Source: Platycnemis pennipes (taxonomy: Eukaryota > Arthropoda > Insecta > Odonata > Platycnemididae). From it: a stretch of 64,000 bases of DNA. The stretch is from contig OW121848.1 of assembly GCA_933228895.1 (NCBI GenBank), forward strand, positions 138,712,615 to 138,776,614. Reading direction: 5' to 3'. The notes under the pieces are model-generated. The model was not told the DNA's origin, did no database searches, and saw only the letters and a list, made by a program, of their open reading frames with translations. How positions within the stretch are numbered: position 1 is the stretch's first letter; every line of letters begins with the position of its first letter. Made by a program: the position numbers and the translations under genes. Shown here one piece after another: positions 20,646-33,215 of the stretch.

Positions 20646-21979
20646 TCCAACTCCCAGTTTTCTCTTCCTATGCCCCATACGGAAGGGAATCGGTATGAAC
20701 TAAATTAATGATGCTGTGTTCATTTGCGTGTGTGCATCTTTCAGCGAAGTAATCGCTTCCTTTAATGATGAAAACAAGAAGTGCATTTGGCGGTACATAG
20801 GTGTCATCCACTTTAACCTATGAAAAATAAATACATAGATGAATGCTGACATCAGATTCTTGTGTCGCCAACGTTTCAGTGACTAACTCCGTCATCACCG
20901 TCTTGGGAATATTTTGTTAAATCCAACATGCCCATAATTTACGACGTTGTAACAGCGCTGAGGCTTGTCGCCTGTGTGTGGAAGCAGTAAACACTCCGAG
21001 TGTAAGAAGCTCTGTTATACGCTCGCTTGCCTTGACGGAAGTTGTGATAGCTGACCACCTTATTCTAAAGTATTCGCGAGCAAAAGTGCAAAAGCGACCG
21101 TCCCCAACACTACTCAGAAATTCCTTCCGAGGTAACTTCTCGCGGCGTACTCCCTTTGCAAATGAAGAGCTTAATTCATTTATTTTTTCAAATCTCACAG
21201 CTGATTGCTTCCGCCCGGAAGCTTATTCCAGGAGTGTTGCCTAATCGCCATCAACTCTGAGCTATCGAGTATACAAAGAGGTCCCTGAGTGCGTTGAGTG
21301 TGGAATAATTTATTTTGCCTTTTGCATATATATATTTAAATGCTTTCCGATTGGACGGCTTCGGATTTCTGCATTTCTACATTCTTGATATTTTTTTCCG
21401 GAGACCGTTTCACGTGATTGGCAGAGAACGAGTGCATAGCCTCTTTTAAAGTTCTCCTCTTCAGTGAAAGATTAAGATCCTGGTGACAGTAAGACTTGCA
21501 GCCAGGTGAAATGTCGAATCTGTTTGTTTGTCGAATACAGTGGTGGGATTCAAATAATTTAATTTCCAGTTCTCTGCCCTGATTACCGTTTTATAGATAT
21601 TCATGGAAATCCGATGTAGGGAAAGGACATGTAGTAAATTCATGTATTTACTACTAAAATATGAACCAGTACAAGTATTCCGAAGGATTTTCCTCTGTCG
21701 AAATTCTACTATTAAAATATGAACAATTGAACAGTTACAGAAAAGTAGATTATGCCATGGAAAATATTTTAAATTATTAATTAATACCAAAGGAAACGGT
21801 TAATCTGTTTTTTGAGCTTTTCCCAAATTGCATCTAGGTTCCCAAATTATTAATATACTTTGCTATTTAGATCAAAGATCCGTTGAGTTGAGTTCTTAGA
21901 GAATATCGTGCCTGGCCACGATTTTATTAATGAACATTACTACGGGCGTATATTTCGGCAGAAATATAACAGAAGGGAA
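20646..21979. other. Unassigned sequence with a weak tRNA-like piece
   Basis: A minus-strand ATTTGAATCCCACC near 21540-21555, with GGCAGAGAACTGG upstream, may be another degraded SINE head. Overlapping frames at 20917-21244 on both strands have no recognised domain. Confidence 0.4.
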
Positions 21980-22148
21980 TATTGAAAGGAAGGTCCCGCG
22001 AGGAAGACCAAGGAACAAGTAAGTAGGGAAAATAAAGAAAGACGTGAAAGAGAAAACGCATCAGGGCGTGAGGGAATTAACACCGAATAGGGCAGAATGG
22101 AGGGCTGCAGTAAACAAATCCTAGGATTGAAATACTGATGATGATGAT
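21980..22148 (+). mobile_element. Related LINE 3' end, divergent subfamily
   Basis: Plus-strand coding reads ERKVPRGRPRNK, KKDVKEKTHQGVRELTPNRA and EWRAAVNKS, then CCTAGGATTGAAATACTGAT and ATG repeats. The frame order and tail match the RTE-like family, but the residues differ enough to be another subfamily. One stop interrupts the frame. Confidence 0.75.
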
Positions 22149-24714
22149 GGGATACATATACAATATACTGTTCCGGAGATTAACTTAGAGGGAGCGATGC
22201 TCACAATTGCCATTTTAATAACTGGTTCGCCGAAATAAACGAAATGTTTGGTGTCGCTTCTATCGAACCGGTGCGAACAGGCTGAATCCAACCGCCGCGC
22301 TGGTCGAATGGTAACTGCGCTGTGATGTTAATGACGGGTGAGGCGATTTACATGCGCGTGGAAGAGTTAAAACGCAGACGTGACTTTGGTTTCATCCTCG
22401 GCCGATCATGGATTTCTATAAAATCAAAGAGATATTGCTGGGAAACGATATCGTTCATTCAGGGCACGCACAAGCAAATGTGTGTAGGGTACTTAGTGTG
22501 CAGTGGTGATAAAACAATTGACCCAAGTCTCAACCCCTGGAGGTTCTTGCAGGACGTTACCATGGAAACATCGTTAGTGAAGGAGGTTCCCCGATGGATT
22601 GCCCGGTTAGAAGTCGCTTGAAGGCAGTGCCACCAAATTCATGGCGTTTCCTAAGCCGCATATTCAGAATCGGGAATAGATTCGGATTGATAAATTTATA
22701 CTATCAATTGCAGAATTAGGTTGTGAGGAGCTGCGATTGCTACGGATATATCACACCGTCCAGCGTAACTTAATACTAAGGTGTATTCCTGAGGTAAACC
22801 TAACGCACAGGTCCAAGACGAGCTTAAAATCTGCGATCATTGGATTGCACAGGGCTTAATTTTACCGATCTAACAACCGTAGCCGGCAGATAAACCTACG
22901 GATTGTCTTCTTTCACTCCTCGTCGGGTGCGATGTTGTTTCGTTGGCTGCATTCAAGGAATGTCTCTGCGATCCGAAAGCTTCCCCAAATGATGTCTCTG
23001 CTTGTTCGCGACGTGAGGGTGAAGGAGAAAGGCGAGAGAGGGGCGCGAGATCACTTTTTTTTGTAAATAATAAAATGATGGCGAAATGCGGGGAGGAGAA
23101 ATTTTTCCCGAGCGGCGTCCGATGCGATCTGATCGCCAGGCGTACATACGTGCTCGCGCACGCTCTCACATATTCACGAACGTGCACGCGACAAGTGGGA
23201 GTGTGAAGGGGGGAGAAGGGGAGAGTGGCCCCCCTGCGATAACCCGAAATAGGTGTGGGTTAGCGCGAGAGACTAATTTCTCCGGTGACTTCGAATGGAA
23301 GCGGAGCCTCGCGTGATCCGGATTTTTTCCCGGACGTCACCGAAAGATCTAGCGGCCGACTTGTACCCGGGACTCCTTCGGCACGGGTCCGATTCGGAAG
23401 CGTGAAATCCACATGCCGTCACGAAAGAGAAATTTAATAATAAATGCATCCTTCAATAGCAGTATGAATATGCTCGGGTGAAAAAAAAAGCTTTTATAAT
23501 CCATTATAGCTCTTCAGGATTCTTGTCGTAGTTTTAAATACCTCTTGCTTTTTACGAGTTTTGTATTACGCTTGTCGTGAATAATGCCTTCTATATATAT
23601 AATGAAATTATATACGTTTTATGATTGTGATCGTTTTTTCTAGCGAGAGTTTAATCATTAGCATGTAAAACTCATTGATAGAAAAAAACTTGCCGGCACG
23701 TTATAATTTGGTTTGGTAATTTTTATTAGCATTTGAATAATGTGTAAGTTCAGCATATGTGAAATCCAATCTTTCATTGGGTACCCTCAGCAAAACATTT
23801 TGAAAGTCTCCATTTGAAGTGGGCGAAAAAGATTGATGTAGATGTGAATGGAATGCGAAAAAACGCGCTATTTTTCGAAACATCTTACGTGCATTCCGTT
23901 ACTTCACTGTCTTCGTCTATTAGTTTTCCGTCGTGCTGTTTTCGCTTGTTCTGTTTATATTGAATACTGCTACTCATATGCTTACATCATAAAGTTCCGA
24001 GCGTCTTTGCAAAAGGCCTTCTTTTAACAAACTAGATATTAAAAATGAAAATCAGATACATTTTTGCCCACTATAGGTGAAATGACGTGAAGAACCCTAC
24101 AGGAAATGGAAATGCAAATTAAATACAACTGTTATAGGACCCAATTTTGAAATTCTTAAGGATTTTCCTAGTTGTGATTGCCCTTAAAACAGAAGTCAAC
24201 ATTTTTGTTGAGATATTTATAAAATAATTTCATAAGTAAAGTTACTGTTTCTAAAATGATGTTACTAAAAGGAGAATATTTGTCTCATAAATCCTAGGTA
24301 AAACTGTTTAGAAAAAAGGATTTGATCTGAGTGTAGAGTGGTGTGATTGTCAAACTGTCAAGAATTTTTGGGAGAAATAAAGATAGGAGAAATTTGAGAT
24401 TGGGATATGGAGAAGAATAAAGAAGGCACGTAAATTCTCTGGACGGAAAGATAGAAATGAGGAGACTATGGACTCGTTTGAACAAGAGACAAAGTTACTA
24501 GAGGAAATTATGGGAATGAGTATTGGATGGACGAGGGTCGTATTAAGTAGTGTAATGCTGGGGAAGAGCTCAACAGAGATAAAGATACATACTTTTAAGA
24601 AAGAAACAGAATAACCTAATTTTAAAATGGCATCTATTGTAAACTTTAATTTCCAATAGGAATTTATAAGTTTAAAACATTCCCCAAAGTGCGCCACTAG
24701 GTGTAAACTCGTCA
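22149..24714. other. Unassigned sequence with a GC-rich island
   Basis: A GC-rich block lies near 22880-23400, with overlapping open frames on both strands (up to 105 codons) but no domain. A purine-rich tract spans about 24340-24600. No gene is called. Confidence 0.45.
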
Positions 24715-25131
24715 TCAGCATCATCATTTCTCATCAGTCCTGAGATTGCTTTGACGCAGCTCTCCACTGAGTTCTTCTATCGGCTAATCTCTTCATATTT
24801 AGGTATTTCTTCTCTTCCACATCCTTCATCACTTGTTCCATATATCTCACACGAGTTCCATCTCCTTTGCCATTCTTCCAATCCACATGTCCTCCAACGA
24901 TTGTCTTCATCGGGCCATCGTGTCTTAAGGTATGGCCGATTAAGTTATCCCGTCTTCTTCTCAGAGTTTTCAGCAGGCTTCTCTTTTCTCCCACTCTTCT
25001 TAAGACTTCCTCGTTTGTCACTCGGTCGATCCATTTTATCTTCATCATTGTTCTGTAGCACCATATTTCCAATGCTTCCACCCTTTTCTTCTCCGCTGCT
25101 GTCATCGTCCATGCCTCACTGCCGTGAAGAA
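24715..25131 (-). mobile_element. RTE-like LINE 3' fragment (subfamily 2), intact frame
   Basis: This copy has an uninterrupted 123-codon frame (24734-25105). It reads MTAAEKKRVEALEIWCYRTM, KIKWIDRVTNEEVLRRVGEK, RRRDNLIGHTLRHDGPMKTI and MKRLADRRTQWRAASKQS. It starts within the LINE ORF, so it is a 5'-truncated insertion with little decay. The tail with CATCAGCATCATCAT lies at the low-coordinate end. No target duplication was found. Confidence 0.9.
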
Positions 25132-26671
25132 GTGGAAGCTATTAACTGAATAGCTGTGGAATACGGGTTTTGAGAACTTAAAGAGGTAGATATTTGAGGT
25201 GATCGGGACGATAAATACTGATGAAGGGCCTTTGTTCCAAGCGAGGTTCATTTAGTGGTGGAATCACATTCAATTCGAATCATTTAAACCGGGATCTAGA
25301 CTAACGGTGATGCCGCTAGAAAAGTATCTTACGACGCCGATTTAAGGAATGATTCTGCTTCTTCTCTCAGTTGCAAATTGTTCCGCGGTTTTATTTGATT
25401 TATTATATGTTAATACATGTAAAGGAGAATCTCACGTCACATTCATTTCTGGCGCATTCTTAAATCGTGTTTGTATTTTAATGTCCCTCGATGTTATCAG
25501 ATGATCATTGGTATTTCGAGATTTTTCTCCAGGTAGCTTTCTCTCACCTGCATCACCTGAGTTCTAAAAATGTTCACACGGGGGCCTGCTAAAGGAAGAA
25601 AGAGGGCTTAAGCGATCAGATGGGTGTTCATCGGAGCATTAACCGTTCTCGTGAATCTTTAACTGAGCAAGGATCTCGGTGTTCGTGAAATAATTGCCCG
25701 TTGTTTGGGAAAATGATCATTTGGATTGGGAAGAAGTTCGCGTGGAACATACTTCAGTTCGGATTCATGATTCTCGTCAACATTTTCGAAATCATGTGTA
25801 TGGAAAAGCTTTCAAGTGACCCCTGTGAACAGCAAGACTCGCTTTACTAGTTGGACTACGAGCCAGATTCGCAAACCTGAGGAGAACGAGTTGAACGGTA
25901 GTCGCCCGCTATGTGGAAGGCAAGACCTTGCATGTAAGGAACTATTGTAAAATAAAGATATTACGGCTTTTCTGAAGGATCTTATAGGTTCAGGGAAAAG
26001 GAGGACTAATTCGCGAGATCCTTGATCTGCTTTATTCTCGATAGAGTGCGGTCAAAAGTAGGTGAAGTTGAGCTGTGTTGCTCCATACCTTTCGCTCTGA
26101 AAATTTCCACTCTTCCTATTCCCTCTACCCTCCATTCCGATGATTTCCTTCCACTCCTCCCGTGTGTATCGAGACTCCGTCACTCGAGCAATGCCTCGGG
26201 ATATTCAGCCGGGACCTCCGTAGATCAATGAGAATCTGCGGAGAATGCGGAAATAAGGATAAGATTCGGTCAAATGGATATGGCGAAATATTTCGGAAAG
26301 CGTGGACGATATAGCAAATTAGCACATCCCCGACAACCGCCATCACGATGGAATGGGTTGATCTGTCTTCTCCGGCAACTGAATAGGTCTTTCTCTCGCT
26401 CAGGATGTTTTGGAGAGGATTTAGGTCATGGGTTTCCGTCATTGATAATTAGTGTCACCAATTTTTTTGTTCATAATTGATTCCAAAATAACTCCCACAA
26501 GAAGCCCTCAGGCGAATGTCTCGCTGTTCCGTCCGGTAAGAATGTTCCAACGCGACCTCTCATTCAACGCTGGTAGAATTCTGTTTTTATCCACTCCAAT
26601 AGGAATCTTAGCTTTACATCTCACCGTCTTAATGAGTATTAAAACTTAAGGCGAACATTCCATCCATTCTC
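25132..26671. other. Unassigned sequence
   Basis: No repeat family or protein domain is recognised. Confidence 0.5.
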
Positions 26672-26736
26672 GAGGCGGGATTCGAACACGTGACACTTTA
26701 ATTGCCGGTCCAGCACATCGCCGATCTGGTTGCGGC
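26672..26736 (-). mobile_element. tRNA-like SINE head
   Basis: The minus strand shows CAGATCGGCGATGTGCTGG in the A-box region and a GTGTTCGAATCC B box (26679-26690) followed by CGCC. It is the same head type as 5341-5402 and 52750-52808. Confidence 0.6.
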
Positions 26737-27235
26737 CAGCTTCCTCTCGTTGATATGCTTATGCACGGAGCTTCCGCTTCTCATAAAAAAAACAGATTTT
26801 TACGGTTATTTCCTTCCCTTCGGAACGAGTTTCGCGGTCTCACATTGATTGCAGCCACGGAAAGTGGGCGTTTTCTGTCCCGAACACACCCGTCCTGCCC
26901 CTCACAAATCCTCCATTCCCTCTCTCCAACTCAGGATCGGGATTGTATTCGAAATTTTCTCGTTCCGCGCACCAACTTGCGCAATCATTTCCATGTCATT
27001 AGCTAAAAGTAAAAAGGATTTTTTTCGCCAGATTGTTGGGATGGACATAGTTTCTCCTCCCCCAGTGATCCTACCCCTCCTACTCCCTTTTCTTAGAAAT
27101 GGAGGAGGACGCTTTTTTCGGATCGCACATACCCTAAATATCTAATTAAATCGGCTGGAGTGAAATATAATCTTTTTCCTTCTCGTTATCAGCTATTGGG
27201 GGAAAGTGTTTCTATTTTGGTGCTCCGAATTTTGC
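26737..27235. other. Unassigned sequence
   Basis: Overlapping plus-strand frames (83 and 98 codons) have no recognised motif. Confidence 0.5.
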
Positions 27236-27509
27236 CCTATCCGCTCTTACATTTCAAATTTTTGTGTGTGTTGCTTGGTCAGAATGGGCGTTTTGTAGAA
27301 AATCTATTTGTTTTTAATTGTTTACGGTATTTTTTTCTGTAAAATAAAATATGAAGTAATCGGGAATACAATCCTATCCGCTCTTACATTTCAAAATTAA
27401 TGTATGTGTTACTTGGTCAGAATGGGTGTTTTGTAGAAAATCTATTTGTTTTTAGTTGTTTACGCTATTTTTTCTTTAAAATGAAATATAAAGTAATCGG
27501 GAATACAAT
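27236..27509. repeat. Tandem duplication, 2 x 137 bp
   Basis: Units 27236-27372 and 27373-27509 both begin CCTATCCGCTCTTACATTTC and end CGGGAATACAAT. They differ by about a dozen substitutions and small indels, so this duplication is older than the exact one at 881-966. Confidence 0.95.
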
Positions 27510-28139
27510 CCTATCTTTATTTCCGATTTAGATAGGTATAGCGAGTATATAGCGATATTAGTAGCAGTGCCAAATGCATTCCTCTAACAGGTTCCACACA
27601 CGGGTAATATCGATTGCTCTAGTTGAGTTAAGTAATTGAAAAATATATTGGTCGGATGATCTGCGTCTTAAATGCCTTATTTAGAGAATATCTTGGTGGT
27701 TGTTAGATAATATCAGTATAGTTGTCTTAAACAGCAGTTAGCTTTCTCCCATTGCTGTTTAAGGCAAACTAATTGAGCTGTGTGTATTCATGAGCAATTT
27801 TCGGTAACTGCCTCTAACGATAGGCCGCCGAGCATCTCTCGTATGACCCCCAATGTACTGGGGTCATACGTATTCACCAAATTGCTTCCATTTCTCCTGA
27901 ACTCCTTGCTTGGTTCAGTCCTGTTTTCGCACATGCTCGTAGCAGGATCTTCTTGGATCCAACAGACATGTTTAATCAGTGTACACAACGTCAACGTCTT
28001 CAATTTGTTCAAAAGCAAAAGGCTTCTCCGAATCTTCCTAACTTGTGCATATTTCAAATCGTGTGAATGCTTCGTGGGTAGGTTCAATCACACTAGGTTT
28101 CTGTCTTTACTAGTAAGCATTTTAGGTCTCGTACATTTT
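27510..28139. other. Unassigned sequence with two small hairpins
   Basis: Hairpin 1 pairs 27726-27736 (CTTAAACAGCA) with 27753-27763. Hairpin 2 pairs 27840-27850 (CGTATGACCCC) with 27860-27870. A 175-codon plus-strand frame (27780-28307) runs through this stretch. Its last ~50 codons are RTE-like LINE coding, and the rest is unrecognised. Confidence 0.6.
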
Positions 28140-28495
28140 CATGAACATTCGAAATGTATTATTATAGATGAACGGCTAAGAATTATGAATCCAACGAGCA
28201 ACACGCTAAAAAGTACTGAGAATACTGGAAGCAAAAAGAAATCTGTTATAAACCTTTGCCGGAAAGAGACGATTGGGGAAACCAGTCGGTCATATCTTGA
28301 GACATGATGGCCTGATGAAGTCAGACGTCGAGGGAAACGTGAACGATGATACGGCAAAGGAAGGATATTTATGGAGAAAGTAATAAATCATGCAAAATAA
28401 AAATCTTATGTAAATATGAAGAGGTAAGCTCATTGGAGAATGGAGTGGAGAGTTGCGGGAAACCAATCTTAGGATTCATGAGTGATGAATATGGC
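28140..28495 (+). mobile_element. RTE-like LINE 3' fragment, strongly decayed
   Basis: The sequence aligns with the family from ATTCGAAATGT (28145, equivalent to FEMWC coding) through GSKKKSVINLCRKETIGE, which corresponds to GEKRSLLKTLKRRRDNLIGH. TGATGGCCTGATGAAG follows, then GGAAACCAATCTTAGGATTC near the 3' end. Many substitutions and indels are present. It overlaps the end of the 175-codon frame, which explains that frame's C-terminus. Confidence 0.75.
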
Positions 28496-29713
28496 ATTTC
28501 CGAGCATCGTGTGATATGAGCTTTACTTTTTAGCCGCATGAGATTGGGGTGTGATGACAGCGGTGTTTTTTTATAAGTGGTTTGATTTTTCACTGTCTTT
28601 TATCCCACCAAAACCCTCACCCCAACCAATTATCTGATAAAAAAACTGTAGGGCCGGCGTCTGTAAGGGGATCCCGCTGGACGTTTACTGACTGACTCTC
28701 TCGCCCTCCTCTTCCTCCCCGTTGAATGGAATTCGAGGTATCGATGAGGCGGGGTCCTTGGATTCCGTGGGGCGGAGCGTACCTAATCGATCCGTCTCCC
28801 CGAGCCAAATACAACAAACAATCCCGTTCGTATTATTACGCGCGGGCAAAGGAGGCGTCAATATGATTAATACGACGTTGGGGAATTGGGTGTCTTCTCG
28901 ACCATCCCAACCGTGCGATTACATATTCCTCCTCCCTCTGATTACTTTTCTTTCCTGATCCCAATTCGGCACAAAGGAGTGGTCCCAGGGGAAGGCCTCC
29001 TGGTAAGGAGGAGGAGGAAGAGAGGGAAGGAGGGGGGAAGGAAAATAGGCGTTCACCGACCGACCGCTCGATCGGAACGATTTCACAAAACATTTCTCCC
29101 CACCATCCCACTCTTGAGGACGCGGTGGCGAAAGGGGAAAAAAGTGAAGGAGCCACTTCCTCTTCTTAGCTCAGCGAGGGCTTCCCTTCGCGCCGGACCT
29201 CGCGGACGCCTCGCGCTCCGGGGAGGAGCATAGATAGAGAGAGACTCTCTCCTGGTGACCATGTTGGGTTTTACCGCTTGCGTGAGAACCGGGACCGACA
29301 CATTCGGATTCCAGCTGCTGATTGTTGCAGCGGGCTAGAAGATAATCCGTGGCGGTTATAGTTTGTCTGTCTGTATCGTTTAAAAAAATATTAGCATTTT
29401 GTGGGTTCATTTAAAGTCAAGGAGGTTAGAAAATACTAGAGGAGGATTGAATCAGATTTGGGAAGCCGGAGTCCACCTTGGTTGGTAGGGACAAACAGGC
29501 TTGCTATTCGCTATACTTGTACGGATACTGTTGCTTTAGCAAGCGAGGAATCTTATAGATGAACAATGGAAAGTGCGCGAACACGCAAATTAGTGCTAAG
29601 TATGTAGTTTAATAGGCTGAATTCGAACCAAGGTCAGTATTAAATTAATTCATATTGGAACCAAATACGTAAATACCTCAATTGAATAGCATTAAAAAGA
29701 ATTAATTGACGCC
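28496..29713. other. Unassigned GC-rich block
   Basis: A GC-rich region (about 28620-29260) includes a purine-rich GGAGGAGGAGGAAGAG tract near 29006-29030. Overlapping frames on both strands (up to 115 codons) lack recognisable domains. A promoter or CpG-type island is possible but unproven. Confidence 0.4.
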
Positions 29714-30326
29714 GATGAAACGAAATACAACGTTAAATTAGGAAAACAAAAAATGGAAGAGTTATAAGAGTTCTGTTACCTGGGAAGCCGAGTTACCAAC
29801 GATATACGGAGCAAGAAAGAAATAGTAGAATAGCCCAGGCCAAGAGGGTATTGTATCAAAAGAAGAATCTACTTACAGCGGGGAATACAAGCGTATAAGT
29901 AAGGAAGCAATTCATCAGGACGTACATCTGGAGCATGTTTCTTTACGGCAGTGAGGCACTCGAAATGTGGTGCTACCGAAGAATGATGAAGATTAAATGG
30001 ATCGACCGAGTAGGTAGCAAGGAAGTCCTATGAAGACTGAGTGAAAAGAGAATTCTGCTGAAAACTCTAAAAAGAAGACGGGACAACTCAATGGGCTATG
30101 TCTTAATACACGATGGCCTGATGAAGACAATCGTCGACGGAAAAGTAAACGGAAAGAATGAAATAGGCAGGCGTCGTATGAGATTTATGGTACAGGTTGT
30201 GAAGGATGTAAAAGAGAGGAGTTACGTTGATACGAAGAGGTTGGCCGATGGAAGAATTGAGTGGAGGGCTGCGTCATACCAATTCTAGGATTGTTGACCC
30301 ATGATGACATGATGATGAAATGAAAT
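29714..30326 (+). mobile_element. RTE-like LINE copy with 13-bp target duplication
   Basis: The LINE body 29727-30313 is flanked by GATGAAACGAAAT (29714-29726) and GATGAAATGAAAT (30314-30326), 12 of 13 identical. Coding runs from KLGKQ and EFCYLGSRVTND through WIDRV, KTLKRRRDNS and MKTIVDGKVNGKNEIG to LADGRIEWRAASYQF. The tail has ATGATGACATGATGATG. A deletion near 29961 removes the WTITAAEKSR segment. Stops and frameshifts make it inactive. Confidence 0.92.
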
Positions 30327-32899
30327 CATGGTAGGGTTTCATTGCTATTTAGGTTTTAATACACATGCAATCTTCATAAAAGCAATGTTTTGTGCGGAGT
30401 AGGTGGGGCCTAATCCATCCCAAGAACCCCCATTCTGGCTTCATTTCCACTCATAGGGTAGCATTAACAATGCCTTCACTAGTTCATTCTAACCTCCTCG
30501 TTTAAATTGCCAGAATGCCAGTAGTGACTCCATATAAACTACGCAAGAAACGAGTCAGTGATGGCTCTAATGTATCGGATGAATGTCGAAAATGGTGCAC
30601 GTAGTTCGTAGATGAAAGGACTCTCGGCCTTTCAGCGGTAGTCATTTTTACTCAGAACACACAGTAGGTCTTCTCTTGCCATATGATTCCACGCCTCAGA
30701 TTTCTTGCAGTTGGCTGTCACCTTCAATGATTTTATCACGCGTTTGAATACTGGAAGAAGTTTGGGTGTTCGTGTTTTTGTCGAAAGGTAAATTCCTTCG
30801 GAATAAAAATATACGAACTGGAACCTGATTTATCCTTAGTTATTTGATGAAACCATACCTTATGTATCTCAAAATGTCCATTAATTGTTGATTTTTTATT
30901 GCTTTGGCTGATATTTGATATTAAATATTCATGGACAGAACGGTTTTTAATGTATTAGATAACAACCCTTTCTTTAAAATGTATGTGATGAAATAATAGT
31001 TAGTTCGGCTCATTTGAAGGGGAGCGACGAAAAGATTATTTTCACACTAGCTGCAGGTGCCCGTTGAAATTCAATGGGAGGGAGGTAAATTATAAATATA
31101 GGTGGTATCAAACATTTATAATGGATTTTCCATAGTGAGCCGAAGCCGATCTAGTGATCTGCAGCGATCTTTGGCTCATATTCTTCTTATTTGGAATTCT
31201 AAATGTAATTAATGCTAGGTAAATTTAACCGCCAGTAAACTCCCTTCCGCTGGAAATATGTGGAGTTCTAATACTATGAAGAATGGGTACCACCGCCTTA
31301 CGTATACATCATTTTATTTCTATTTCACAAAAAATGTGGTGGCTCCTCTGGATGAAACTATGGCATGGAGGAATCGACCCCACCACTGCGAATTCGAGTT
31401 TTCGTTGGGATTTTTGCGCTGCACAATTTTTTCATTCTTTCCCAAAGAAAAGAACCAGTGTTTTATATGACAGCCTTCAAGTTCCCCTTCAGGTGCTATT
31501 AATTTCCGGTCGAGATGGGGGTAGCGTCTCTTGCCGACTGAGGACTTAGCTGGGGGCAAAGAATGCGTCGACTTTTATTGCCTCCGTCTTCCCTTACATT
31601 GCCTAACTAACATTTTTAAGTCGCTTTCGTACTCCGGCCGAACTTGACACGTCGCTCGGGACCCGTTTGTTGCAAAAATTTATGGACTCTCATGTCTCTC
31701 CTTGCGACTTTCCGAGTAAAAATTTCCGGCGATTAACAAAAGCTTTTTTCTTTTCCGCGTGAGATTTGCCTGGAGAAGAGAGATTTTGCGTCAATCCAGA
31801 GGGACATAGTCAACAGACAGCCAGCTTTCTCAAACCATGCATGCCACTTGAGTGAAATTAAACCATTACGTTCTATTCCTTCCTGGTCCTTGAAGTGACT
31901 CCCAGAGTAGCATGTGGATATAGTTTTACACGTAGCCGGAATAGTTTATGAGTGAACCTATAATTGGCGCTTCGGCTTGTATATTCAGGACATTCACATT
32001 TCGCGACAGAGAATCATTGGGTACCAAACAGGCTTTCAGAGGTGATCGCTCTCTCCATCCATTTGGTTATTCCGCTTCATTCCTCCACCAATGCGGTGAA
32101 AACGATATGAATAAGAGGATCGATATCGATGATGATCATTCGGTAATATTGAATTCTCCTCACTGAATAACTCAACTCACGGACAGAATAAGGTAAGTAG
32201 AGATTTAATTTATATTATCGACAAATCTTGCTGTTGTCTCCTTTAATTGAGCATCTCAAGTATTGTGTTATTCATTAAGGAAAATTCAATGGCTTATGGG
32301 CCCAGACATCCAATAATTATAGAGAGAGAGAGAGAGTTTAATTTAGGAGGAAATAAAGGAGATAAATTGACAGTTTGGAAGCATCCTATTGAGAATTGTC
32401 AAGGACTAAGAGAAGATGGATCTGGAAAAGCACATTAAGCTTCTCACCAGTGAAGCAGGTTGGCCATTGTGGGAAAGGAAGATTGAATACATAATAATGT
32501 GTTCATTGCTTAATAGTAATAATAATAATGAAACTAAGAAGTTCGAATATTTTCCTTGTTTCCTCGTATGTCAGTGGAACGTTCATACTCAGTCCTGGGA
32601 GCTTTTTCTTTTTAGCGTCTGCCTGCCATTTCTTCGAAAGGTTTTCCGTCTAAAAAATCACGCGGCTTGTGCCAGCTGTGTAAGCCTCGAGGGCAAATTC
32701 AAATGCTAAGCCGCGATCCTTCAGTCAGGTTCGGGACAAAATGCCTTATGGACTGCTACGCTGTATTCTTGCGAGGCAGATCATTAAGTTCAGTGCTCGT
32801 TTTACGGAGGAACGGAGATAAAATGAATAGACCGGGTGAATAAAGGAGGGGTTCAAATATAGGGTTGGAGAGGAAAGAAAACTCATAAAAATCTGAAAA
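30327..32899. other. Unassigned sequence
   Basis: An AG microsatellite lies at 32321-32336. Open frames at 31258-31559 overlap on both strands with no domain. Confidence 0.5.
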
Positions 32900-33150
32900 G
32901 GAGGAAGAGTAGGCGTGATAAAAAACGGAATCTCATAAAAACTTTGAAAAAACAGAAAACAACCATATCAGGCACAGCTCAATGAACTTGTGCCTTGAAT
33001 ATAGTCGTCGAGTGGGAATTGAAAGGAAATGATTTCAGAGAGGTCTGTGTGAGATTGAGTAAGTAAAGAAGGATGTGGAAGGAAAGATGTATGAAGATAT
33101 TAGGGGTTACCTGGAGGAGGAAGTTAAAGGAAATCTGCGTCTAATCAGTC
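32900..33150 (+). mobile_element. Old RTE-like LINE 3' fragment
   Basis: It aligns in order with the family: KNGISxKLxKNRK-like coding, the GTCGTCGAG block, KEGCGRK/DVEGK, and CTGCGTCTAATCAGTC near the end. Divergence is high. It stops a few bases before the CR1-like tail at 33158. Confidence 0.6.
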
Positions 33151-33157
33151 TTCATAT

Positions 33158-33215
33158 AAATCTATGTATATATTACCCCGCTAGTCGCCGCAAGGGTGTG
33201 TTGTGCGAGGAAAAA
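33158..33215 (-). mobile_element. Solo 3' tail of the CR1-like LINE
   Basis: On the minus strand it shows CACACCCTTGCGGCGACTAG followed by GGGGTAATATATACATAGAT, which parallels the tail of the 5520-7210 element (CACACCCTCGCGGTGACTTG). No coding remains. Confidence 0.65.

Noticed and set aside
24340..24610. Purine-rich tract as an exon or LINE remnant
   Set aside because: Frames on both strands are short, and no order of motifs matches any LINE seen in the window.
27780..28307. 175-codon plus-strand open frame as a host gene
   Set aside because: Its last ~50 residues are decayed RTE-like LINE coding, and the remainder has no motif. A chance run into the LINE is the simpler view.
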